NCBI GenBank assembly: GCA_023245865.1
Contig: JAHFJN010000001.1
Coordinates: 725,637-789,636 of the forward strand
From: Candidatus Peribacteria bacterium
Lineage (GTDB): Bacteria; Patescibacteriota; Gracilibacteria; Peribacterales; Peribacteraceae
DNA length: 64,000 bases
Direction of reading: 5' to 3'
Positions 52,761 through 59,411 of this stretch are shown here, one piece after another. A program made the position numbers and the translations under genes. The notes below the pieces were generated by a model that ran no database searches, was not told the origin of the DNA, and was given only the letters and a program-made list of their open reading frames with translations. How positions within the stretch are numbered: the first letter of the stretch is position 1; each line of letters opens with the position of its first letter.

Positions 52761-54284
52761 GCAATACACCATGATCGTCGGCCCGAGGCTCCGCGTCTGC
52801 CAAATCCAATACAAAGGCCACGATACTTCCGACCACAGAAACATACTTGCGGTGGTCGGGCGGGTGGCGGGGGCTATTGTTTGACAAAGATTCCATGACG
52901 GACCGGGCTTGATCGTGTTTTTCTCATCCGGCTGAACGACAAGCACATCGGCACGCGCTCGCTGCTCGAGCGGAAGATACGCCCTGGCATCGGGAAGATT
53001 GTGATCCAAGCCTTTGATGATGCGCTCACGCTCCATGCGCGGGGTCTGGATGCTCGCACGCGAGGGCGGTACGTCGAGGAAGTACCACGGGATCGATGTC
53101 ACGATCGGCCCCTTTGTGTGCGTCACCAGAAATGTTCGCGCAAGATCGTATGTATCAGGCCGGAGTCCCAAAACTGCGAAATGGAAATAAAGAACGATGA
53201 AGAAAAGGCAGAGCGGTAAATGAACAAAGCGCACACGCGCAAGGATAGGAGCGCCGAGAAGTGCCATGAGCGGCAGCATCGGCATGTAGAAACGATCCAC
53301 GGTCCCGGAATTGATCCCGAAGAAAATACTGAAGAGGAGAAGGTACCAGAGTACTCCATAGCACGGCTGTGGAAATTTTTTGCCGCGCATCATCGAGACG
53401 ATCGCCGCTAAAAAGAAGACGAGGAGAATGAATTCCCCGCCGACCATGAGCGTTGCAAGACTGATGAGTCCCCCAAGCCCAAACGGGTGCGTGTCAAAGT
53501 CCGCGTTCCCAAGACCCATCCCAAGGTGTAACGCCCGCCCGAGCAGCCCGCTCCAGACAAACGGATACCCGAGGACGGAGGTGAGCAGAACGTAGAGCCC
53601 TATCCAGAGCCATAAACGCGAATCTCTGAGACGCGAAAGATCGAGCGTGCCGCGCTTCGAAAGAAACGCCCACACAGGAAAGATCAAAGCGAAAAATCCG
53701 TTCTGGAGCGTGCAGAAGGCAAGGAGCGCCGCAAGGAATCCCATCCGATAACTGCGCAAGCTCAGAACAAATGTGAGCAATGTCATGAAGGTCACGAGCA
53801 CGTGCGGGCGCACCGCGCTTGTGAAGAGAAAAAAGAGCATGCTCGATCCAAGCAGTATCAGTGCATAGGCAGGGGAAATTGCAGGAAATAATTTTTTCGA
53901 TGCTCTGTGGAGGAGGACAAATGTTCCTGCTGCGGCGGCGAAGACAAGGAGCCGGCTTGCAAGGACGATCTCCAGTGGATGCAGTGCGAGGTACAGAGGA
54001 AGATCGGCAGTCGCATGAATGGATCCGTCGAGAAAGAGCATCGGCAGAACAAGGACATCCATCATTGCAAAAAGGAGGCAAGGAAGCAGCGGATATTTGC
54101 GAACTGTGAGCAGATAATCAAGGACCGTGCCGTGACGAACACTATCGAGGAATTGAAATCCATACGTGATGAGTTGCGTGTCGACCTGACGATTCTGCTT
54201 CAGTCCGTGGAAAAGAAATGCAAGCGCCGCGATGATGTACAGAGCAGACGCGAAGAAAAATGCGATGCGCGTGAAACCTTTCAT
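52749..54284 (-). CDS. Polytopic membrane protein, probable GT-C glycosyltransferase
   Basis: 511 residues from ATG 54284 (MKGFTRIAFF), which overlaps the rmlB stop by ATGA; the TTG six codons upstream is rejected. It has about eleven membrane segments and a soluble C-terminal domain of roughly 110 residues. The first loop (QNRQVDTQLITYGFQF) contains a single Asp that could be the GT-C base; the motif is weaker than in its neighbours. The final residues (YCRGS) and the stop fall in a nested REP. Probably a glycosyltransferase, possibly a polymerase. Confidence 0.65.
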   Translation of the reverse strand: MKGFTRIAFFFASALYIIAALAFLFHGLKQNRQVDTQLITYGFQFLDSVRHGTVLDYLLTVRKYPLLPCLLFAMMDVLVLPMLFLDGSIHATADLPLYLALHPLEIVLASRLLVFAAAAGTFVLLHRASKKLFPAISPAYALILLGSSMLFFLFTSAVRPHVLVTFMTLLTFVLSLRSYRMGFLAALLAFCTLQNGFFALIFPVWAFLSKRGTLDLSRLRDSRLWLWIGLYVLLTSVLGYPFVWSGLLGRALHLGMGLGNADFDTHPFGLGGLISLATLMVGGEFILLVFFLAAIVSMMRGKKFPQPCYGVLWYLLLFSIFFGINSGTVDRFYMPMLPLMALLGAPILARVRFVHLPLCLFFIVLYFHFAVLGLRPDTYDLARTFLVTHTKGPIVTSIPWYFLDVPPSRASIQTPRMERERIIKGLDHNLPDARAYLPLEQRARADVLVVQPDEKNTIKPGPSWNLCQTIAPATRPTTASMFLWSEVSWPLYWIWQTRSLGPTIMVYCRGS

Positions 54285-55273
54285 ACGCGGCTGCGGTACC
54301 AATCGATCGTGCGGGCGAGCCCTTCATCAAATGCAACCTGCGGCTTCCATCCGAGAGTGCGGATAGCAACCGAGTCAATGCAGTAGCGCCAATCGTGACC
54401 CTTGCGATCGGCTACAAAGGTAAGCAGCGACTCGGGTTTCCCAAGGATCTCAAGAATTTTTTTGGCGACGTCTATGTTCTGCCACTCGTTCCCTGCCGCG
54501 ATATTAAAGAAATTTTTTCCACGCGTGTCATCCCGAGTGATTTCGCTTCGCGAAATCGTATCGAGGGACAATGGCCGCTGTGTTTTTAAAATCATCTCCA
54601 ATGCATCACAGTGATCCGTCACGTACAACCAATCGCGTTTGTTTTTGCCCTCGGCATAGATCGGAACAGGTTGACCCAAAAGCGCATGACGGATCACCGT
54701 CGGAATGAATTTTTCGGCTGCCTGATGCGGGCCGTAATTATTTGTACAGCGCGTCACTGCGGCGTGAATGCCGTACGTGCGGATCGCCGCCATCACGAGC
54801 ATTTCGGCGGCTGCTTTACTTGCGGCATACGGCGAGCTAGGCCAGAGTGCGTCGCCGACAGTGCGCGGCGGATCGCTGTCTTCGATGTCACCGTACACTT
54901 CATCAGTGGAAATGTGGAGGAATCGAATGGTGGGATGTGCTTTGATCACCTCGATCAGATTCTGGACCCCGAGGATATTCGTGCGCAGAAACGGTGCACT
55001 GTCCACGATGCTGTTATCGACGTGCGACTCGGCGGCGAAATTCACGATCGTGTCGATGGCATGCTCCTCCACAAGTTTTGTCACGAGTGCAAAGTCACCG
55101 ATGTCGCCGCGTACGAACGTGATGGCATCCTTAATCGGATCAAGAAACGTTTTATCCGCCGCGTAGGTGAGGGCATCGAGGACTACCACAGAGTCAGCAG
55201 GTTGCTGCTGAACGTGCCGCAAAAGAAAATGCGAGCCGATAAACCCTGCGCCGCCGGTAACGAGAATGTTCAT
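54281..55273 (-). CDS. rmlB: dTDP-glucose 4,6-dehydratase
   Basis: 330 residues with the RmlB signatures: GGAGFIGSHFLL at 7-18, DALTYAAD, AAESHVDNSI, STDEVYGD (catalytic Asp/Glu), SPYAASKAAAE with Tyr-xxx-Lys, TRCTNNYGPHQAAEK. It makes dTDP-4-keto-6-deoxyglucose using NAD+. A family A REP with a longer loop (54527-54570) is read in frame as about 15 residues (SLDTISRSEITRDDTRG), placed after the conserved DHCDALEMIL helix, in a surface region. The ATG has TATTCT 6 nt upstream. rmlA is divergent across an 84-bp repeat-rich gap. Confidence 0.93.
   Translation of the reverse strand: MNILVTGGAGFIGSHFLLRHVQQQPADSVVVLDALTYAADKTFLDPIKDAITFVRGDIGDFALVTKLVEEHAIDTIVNFAAESHVDNSIVDSAPFLRTNILGVQNLIEVIKAHPTIRFLHISTDEVYGDIEDSDPPRTVGDALWPSSPYAASKAAAEMLVMAAIRTYGIHAAVTRCTNNYGPHQAAEKFIPTVIRHALLGQPVPIYAEGKNKRDWLYVTDHCDALEMILKTQRPLSLDTISRSEITRDDTRGKNFFNIAAGNEWQNIDVAKKILEILGKPESLLTFVADRKGHDWRYCIDSVAIRTLGWKPQVAFDEGLARTIDWYRSRV
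54527..54570 (+). repeat. REP-like hairpin, family A (CCC/GGG variant), in frame within rmlB
   Basis: GTCAT-CCC-GAG at one end and CGA-GGG-ACA at the other, with an inner perfect hairpin GATTTCGC-TTC-GCGAAATC. The variable arm is again complementary (CCC/GGG). Confidence 0.75.
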
Positions 55274-55279
55274 GGCTAC

Positions 55280-55285
55280 AGAATA
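55280..55285 (-). promoter_or_regulatory. -10-like TATTCT, 6 nt from the rmlB start
   Basis: TATTCT on the minus strand (5 of 6) ends 6 nt before ATG 55273. The hexamer is part of an 8-bp repeat unit. Confidence 0.55.
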
Positions 55286-55349
55286 ACAGAGATCGGAATA
55301 ACGGAGTAACAGAGACCCGTTATTCTGGTATTCTAATCTCCGTTACTCC
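55280..55349. repeat. Inverted 8-bp repeat cluster between rmlB and rmlA
   Basis: AGAATAAC/GTTATTCT, AATAACGG/CCGTTATT and GGAGTAAC/GTTACTCC are inverted pairs inside the divergent gap. The arms are the octamers seen at 4559-4582. It could form a cruciform or bind a regulator controlling both genes. Confidence 0.65.
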
Positions 55350-55357
55350 CATTTTCC

Positions 55358-56068
55358 ATGAAAGGAATCCTCATTTGCGGCGGCACGGGGTCGCGCTTAA
55401 AGCCCTTAACCGAAATCACGAATAAGAGCTTGCTCCCCGTCTACGACAAGCCCCTCATTCACTACCCTCTCGAAACGCTTCTTAAGGCGGGCATCCGCGA
55501 GATTGCGGTCGTCACGGGAAGCGAACATCTGGATCAGATCGCGGCGTACTTGGGGTCGGGCTCGAAGTTTGATTGTAAATTCGCATTCAAGGTACAGGAA
55601 CACCCGGGGGGCATCGCGGAGGCGCTCGGCCTTGCGGAAGAATTCGCCGCGGGCGAATCGGTCTGTGCGATCCTGGGGGACAATGTGTTTTTCGATGACC
55701 TCACGACCGTGATCAAAGGATTTAAGAGCGGGGCGCATGTATTTCTGAAATCTGTGGATGATCCCGAGCGATTTGGTGTCGCAGAGCTGCAGGATAATCG
55801 CGTCCTTTCCATTGAAGAAAAACCCAAAAAGCCGAGGAGTAACTTCGCCATCACCGGATGCTACCTCTACGACAACCGTTGCTTCGAATGCATCCGCACA
55901 ATGCATCCTTCCGCCCGCGGCGAACTCGAAATCACTGACGTTTCCAAGTGGTATTTGGGAAAAGGTGAACTTGCAGCAACCATCCTGGAACATGAATGGA
56001 TCGATGCCGGAACATTTGAGAGTTTGTTTGAGGCGGCAACTCTTGTCCGAAATCGGAGAAAAAAATAG
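55358..56068 (+). CDS. rmlA: Glucose-1-phosphate thymidylyltransferase-like nucleotidyltransferase (short form)
   Basis: 236 residues of the nucleotidyl-transferase fold, starting GILICGGTGSRLKPLTEITN with the Lys in TNKSLLPVYDKP, LGDNVFFDDL, and FAITGCYLYDN. The family makes dTDP-glucose from dTTP and glucose 1-phosphate; a length of 236 lacks the C-terminal extension of the 290-residue RmlA (allosteric region). It pairs with the divergent rmlB for a dTDP-4-keto-6-deoxyhexose. Ser replaces the usual Thr in GGxGTR. It ends 58 bp before a convergent GT4, with an AT palindrome between. Confidence 0.86.
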   Translation: MKGILICGGTGSRLKPLTEITNKSLLPVYDKPLIHYPLETLLKAGIREIAVVTGSEHLDQIAAYLGSGSKFDCKFAFKVQEHPGGIAEALGLAEEFAAGESVCAILGDNVFFDDLTTVIKGFKSGAHVFLKSVDDPERFGVAELQDNRVLSIEEKPKKPRSNFAITGCYLYDNRCFECIRTMHPSARGELEITDVSKWYLGKGELAATILEHEWIDAGTFESLFEAATLVRNRRKK

Positions 56069-56085
56069 CCCGTGTTTTTATACCC

Positions 56086-56107
56086 ATATATTCATTAATG
56101 AATATAT
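56086..56107. other. Perfect 22-bp AT-rich palindrome between convergent genes
   Basis: ATATATTCATT pairs exactly with AATGAATATAT with no spacer. It is the only strong signal in the 58-bp gap between rmlA and a leftward GT4. GC is almost absent, so a stable terminator hairpin is not obvious; a protein-binding site is an alternative. Confidence 0.6.
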
Positions 56108-56126
56108 TGCTATAGAACAATATTGA

Positions 56127-57215
56127 CTACTTTTGCCGATATAATTCAGCGTACTTTTTCGCAATCCCCTGCCAATCGTACTGCTTCGCATTATCAATGC
56201 CTGCTTGCACGAGAAGTGTGCGCAGAGTGGCATCGCTCAGAAGTTTCTGCATCGCGTCCGCGGCGGCGGACGCATCATCTACGGGAATGAGTATGCCCGT
56301 CACGCCATCCTCGACGATATCGGGGATACCGCCGACGTTCGTCGCAATGACCGCGCAGCCGGCGGCCTGCGCTTCCAGAAAGACATTCCCCAGTGCTTCA
56401 CTGCGCGGGAGTGCGCAAAAAATCTCCGCCTCCGCGTACTCACGGAAAAGTGCCTCACCATCGAGGCGGCCTAGGAAAGTAACCCGATTGAGCGATGAGC
56501 GGTCAGCGGTGAGCGACGAGCTCTGCGATCCATCGCCAACGATATGCAATTGAATATTGCTGTTCGCTAATCGCTTATCGCCAATCGCTTCTTCGAATGC
56601 AGTGAGCAACGTATCCACCCCTTTCATCTTCTCCAATCGCCCGACAAACAAAATTCTCCCCGGAACTTTTTGATATCTCTTGCGTGCCTCTTCAAACGCC
56701 GCAACGTGGATACCATTGGGAATACGAACAACATCATCTCTGCCAAATCTTTTTGCACGTTCGACAAGTACCGAACTGATCGCCGTCACACGGTCGGCGC
56801 TGCGGTGCATGAGGCCAAGCAGCAGTGACGTGTTGGTACTCTGGCAGGTGAGAATTGTCTTTGTGCGCGGGCAGAGGAGCTTGCAAAAGACCATCGCGAG
56901 CCCTGCGAAGGATTCGAGGACTGCGTGGATGATGACCCTTCGACTGTGCTCAGGGTGACACAATGACCGAACGGCAAACGGCGCAAGGAATGGGAACAAC
57001 CATTTATCGATCGGATGCCCGATGCCGATGCGAATCACATCGATTCCCTCTCCATTAGGGAGAGAACTAGGGTGAGGGGCGCGCCCGAGGCGCGCCGTCA
57101 CGATCGTGAAATCAAACTGATCCTTGAGAAGTTGCGGCACCTCCTCCGCACACGCCTCCGCCCCGCTGCGAAAGGGTGTCAGGAAGGCCGAGAGAATAAT
57201 GATGCGCGGTTTCAT
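56127..57215 (-). CDS. GT4-family glycosyltransferase rich in repeat-derived insertions
   Basis: 362 residues, GT-B fold. N-domain: IILSAFLTPFRSGAEACAEE and ILTCQSTNTSLLLGL; C-domain: GRILFVGRLEKMKGVDTLL, AEAEIFCALPRSEALGNVFLEAQAAGCAV with the donor motif. It carries four repeats in frame: a B hairpin (57046, read as HPSSLPNGEGID), an A-type REP (56934, CHPEHSRRV), and two heptamer tracts (56559, 56491, read as KRLANSNIQL and SSLTADRSSL). The insertions fall in predicted loops. Coupled to the next GT4 by ATGA (57212-57215). Confidence 0.85.
   Translation of the reverse strand: MKPRIIILSAFLTPFRSGAEACAEEVPQLLKDQFDFTIVTARLGRAPHPSSLPNGEGIDVIRIGIGHPIDKWLFPFLAPFAVRSLCHPEHSRRVIIHAVLESFAGLAMVFCKLLCPRTKTILTCQSTNTSLLLGLMHRSADRVTAISSVLVERAKRFGRDDVVRIPNGIHVAAFEEARKRYQKVPGRILFVGRLEKMKGVDTLLTAFEEAIGDKRLANSNIQLHIVGDGSQSSSLTADRSSLNRVTFLGRLDGEALFREYAEAEIFCALPRSEALGNVFLEAQAAGCAVIATNVGGIPDIVEDGVTGILIPVDDASAAADAMQKLLSDATLRTLLVQAGIDNAKQYDWQGIAKKYAELYRQK
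56491..56518. repeat. Heptanucleotide tract, four units (AGCGGTG type)
   Basis: AGCGATG, AGCGGTC, AGCGGTG, AGCGACG in tandem, in frame in a GT4 gene. The units are the reverse-orientation form of the tract at 57724. Confidence 0.75.
56559..56586. repeat. Heptanucleotide tract, four units (GCTAATC type)
   Basis: GCTGTTC, GCTAATC, GCTTATC, GCCAATC in tandem, in frame, about 40 bp from the AGCGGTG-type tract in the same gene. Confidence 0.75.
56934..56959 (-). repeat. REP-like hairpin, family A, in frame within a GT4 gene
   Basis: On the minus strand: GTCAC-CCT-GAG then GTCGA-AGG-GTC, with complementary arms. It is read as CHPEHSRRV. Confidence 0.75.
57046..57095 (-). repeat. Family B hairpin repeat with a second hairpin, in frame within a GT4 gene
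   Basis: CCCTCTCC...GGGAGAG hairpin, then GGTGAGGGG and a second perfect hairpin GGCGCGCC-CGA-GGCGCGCC. The second stem is different in sequence but like in place to that at 63540. Confidence 0.7.
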
Positions 57216-58378
57216 AGGTTCTGAAAAAAATCATGGTACTGCCGCCCCACCACCTCCCAACTGAACTTTTCTTCAATTCTTTTCCTTGCAGCATCGCCGA
57301 GTGCTCGTCTCTTTGCCGGATCTTCGATCAGGCGTTGCAGATGTGCCCTGAGTGCTTCGCGGTCGCCCGCCGGAAAGAGTAAGCCCGAGATTCCATTCTC
57401 GATGAGGAACGCATTGCCGCCGACTTCCGATGCGATGCACGCGCACCCGCTGGCCATTGCTTCCATCAGCGCATTACTGAGCCCCTCGCTGTGGCTCGGG
57501 AGGACAAAGATATCGGTGGAAGCGAGAATCGTGGGGATGTCCTCACGCAGCCCCAAAAATGAAATTTTGTCGCCGTACTGTCGTACGAGCGGATGATCAG
57601 GCTTGAACCATCCAACGACTTGCGCGTGAGCATTCGGATTATCATCTGTAATGGCAGTCGCCGCCGCCAAAAAATCATCGACGCCTTTCACGGATTCAAG
57701 GCGGCCAACGTACGTGATGACCAGTGAGCGGTGAGCGCTGAGCGGTGAGCGGCTAGCCGCTAATCGCTGTTCGCTATTCGCTTGCTGCCCATACGGCAGC
57801 GGATCAATGCCCGTTGGAATCACGCACGACTTACCTGCAATCCTCAGACGGCGCAGAAGTCTCGCTGGTTGCGGATGGAAAAAGACAATGCGGTCCGCTG
57901 CGAGCAGAATCAACCACCCCACGGTCCACGCATACACAATTGATGCCGCGCGAAAGAGCCGCGTGCGCCCCCACCATGTCATCCCCACAAGCGCATCGGT
58001 GAGGAGGATGACACGATGCCCCGTGAACCGCAGTGGCAGAACGCAGAGCGATGTCCAGAAGAGTACTTTATTGACCACAATAATGTCCGGCTTTTGTTTT
58101 TCGATGATTCTACGCACGAATCCCGTGAACCCAAACGCAATGCCATAGTTCCAGGGATCCGGTAAAAACACATCCGGCTTGCGATAGATCGTCAGCGTCT
58201 CACTCACTTGCTGCCCTCCTGCCCTGCTGCCTTCCTGCCCTTCCATCCTCCCCATACAAGCAACAACCACGCGATACCCCAGCCGCTGCCAGAGCTCGGC
58301 AAGTTTCACACTACTCACCATCCAACGATGGTTTTCCCGCCAGTAGGGACTGATCAGCAGAATTGTTTTCATGTTCAT
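57212..58378 (-). CDS. GT4-family glycosyltransferase with a 63-bp heptamer array in its linker
   Basis: 388 residues. N-domain: TILLISPYWRENHRWM and a region DIIVVNKVLFWTSL; C-domain: VITYVGRLESVKGVDDFL and LPSHSEGLSNALMEAMASGCAC with the donor motif. Nine heptamers (57724-57786) are read as about 21 residues lying exactly between the two domains. A second tract of four 8-bp units (58211-58242) is read as EGQEGSRAGG in an N-domain loop. A start two codons later (ATG, MKTIL) is possible. Coupled by overlaps to the DUF2304 and GT4 neighbours. Confidence 0.85.
   Translation of the reverse strand: MNMKTILLISPYWRENHRWMVSSVKLAELWQRLGYRVVVACMGRMEGQEGSRAGGQQVSETLTIYRKPDVFLPDPWNYGIAFGFTGFVRRIIEKQKPDIIVVNKVLFWTSLCVLPLRFTGHRVILLTDALVGMTWWGRTRLFRAASIVYAWTVGWLILLAADRIVFFHPQPARLLRRLRIAGKSCVIPTGIDPLPYGQQANSEQRLAASRSPLSAHRSLVITYVGRLESVKGVDDFLAAATAITDDNPNAHAQVVGWFKPDHPLVRQYGDKISFLGLREDIPTILASTDIFVLPSHSEGLSNALMEAMASGCACIASEVGGNAFLIENGISGLLFPAGDREALRAHLQRLIEDPAKRRALGDAARKRIEEKFSWEVVGRQYHDFFQNL
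57724..57786. repeat. Nine-unit heptanucleotide array with an inversion at its centre
   Basis: Four units of GTGAGCG type (57724-57751) are followed by five of GCTAATC type (57752-57786), which is the reverse-complement orientation of the first set. The junction GCGGCTAGCCGC (57749-57760) is a perfect 12-bp palindrome. Confidence 0.75.
58211..58242. repeat. Four 8-bp tandem units (CTGCCCTC type)
   Basis: CTGCCCTC, CTGCCCTG, CTGCCTTC, CTGCCCTT in tandem, in frame in the GT4 gene near its N-terminus. Confidence 0.7.
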
Positions 58379-58731
58379 TCTTTGGATTCTTTTCCGTTCA
58401 GCTCCGCCTCCTTCAATGCAAGCGCTCTCACCATCCGCGTTTGGCGCTGCTCCATTTCTTCCAGCCGCACTACTATGTAGAAGACCATGAAAAAGAGGAT
58501 GCCGATGCAGGTCACAAGCACCGCGGTGGCCTCACTCTTGATACCGCTGATGGTGGTCAAGTACGAAAGCAGGCTCGGGGAAAATGCGATCGCGCCGATA
58601 CTGCCCCAGAAGAACGTCCAGAGCAGCGCCTCCCAGATCGTCTTCTTCTGCCGCATGACAAGGTTCCACGCGTAGCTGATGGCGACGAGTGCGAGGACCG
58701 GGACGACGATTTGATAAGGAGTGAGGTTCAT
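58375..58731 (-). CDS. DUF2304-like small membrane protein
   Basis: 118 residues from ATG 58731 (MNLTPYQIV), overlapping the GT2 stop as ATGA. It has three hydrophobic segments (about 8-25, 38-58, 72-92) and a charged C-terminal helix (LEEMEQRQTRMVRALALKEA). This matches DUF2304-type proteins usually found next to DPM1-like GT2 genes, where they may help flip or use lipid-linked sugars; that role is not established. The longer frame to 58887 would overlap the GT2 and is rejected. Confidence 0.72.
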   Translation of the reverse strand: MNLTPYQIVVPVLALVAISYAWNLVMRQKKTIWEALLWTFFWGSIGAIAFSPSLLSYLTTISGIKSEATAVLVTCIGILFFMVFYIVVRLEEMEQRQTRMVRALALKEAELNGKESKE

Positions 58732-59411
58732 CGTAGAAAGGATCGTAGCAGAATTTTGAACGCCGTGCGCACGCCATTCGCGAAGGATTGGCCTTTGGCA
58801 AGGGTATACTCGGAATAGAGGACTTTGATGGGTACCTCGGCGATCCGCCACTTGTGCTGCACGCTCTCGCGGACGATCTCGGTGCAAAACTCAAACCCGC
58901 TCATGCGGAGATTGATTTCACGTACGGCGCGCGGCCCGAATGCCTTGAATCCGCACTGGCTGTCACTGACCCAGATTCCGGTCGCGAGAAAAGAGACGAT
59001 GTTGCCGATGCCGTTGAAGATGCGACGGATGAGAGGAATGCGGTTGCGGTGTTTGCCGCCCGCAGCGGCGCGGAAGCGATTGGCGAATACGACATCCGCA
59101 CGCCCCTCGGCAAGAGGCGCAAGGAGTAAAGGAATATCATGCGGGTCGTGTTGCTCGTCGGCATCCAATGTAATCACCCTATCCGCTCCCATTCGCCGCG
59201 CCGCCTCGATACCCGTCATCGTCGCAGCACCCGCACCGCTGTTATGCATGTGCCGCACCACACACGCGCCGGCGGCACGTGCGGCTTCGCCGGTCTCATC
59301 CGTCGACCCGTCGTCCACCACAAGCACGGCGTCCACATACTGCAACACAGATTTCACCACCCCCGCGATGCGCGATGCTTCATTGTAAGCGGGAATAACA
59401 GCGATCGTCAT
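58728..59411 (-). CDS. DPM1-like GT2 glycosyltransferase
   Basis: 227 residues with IAVIPAYNEASRIAG near the start, VVDDGSTDET near 34-43, GAGAATMTGI and ITLDADEQHDP (metal site) near 80-90, then ISDSQCGFKA-type VSDSQCGFKAF. The family makes polyprenyl-phosphate sugars. It is followed by the DUF2304 gene and preceded by the 931-residue membrane protein, all linked by 4-nt overlaps, a likely donor-synthesis and transfer unit. Confidence 0.86.
   Translation of the reverse strand: MTIAVIPAYNEASRIAGVVKSVLQYVDAVLVVDDGSTDETGEAARAAGACVVRHMHNSGAGAATMTGIEAARRMGADRVITLDADEQHDPHDIPLLLAPLAEGRADVVFANRFRAAAGGKHRNRIPLIRRIFNGIGNIVSFLATGIWVSDSQCGFKAFGPRAVREINLRMSGFEFCTEIVRESVQHKWRIAEVPIKVLYSEYTLAKGQSFANGVRTAFKILLRSFLR

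Noticed and set aside
51426-57786. Heptamer arrays as CRISPR
   Set aside because: The units are 7 bp with no spacers, lie inside coding frames, and there are no cas genes.
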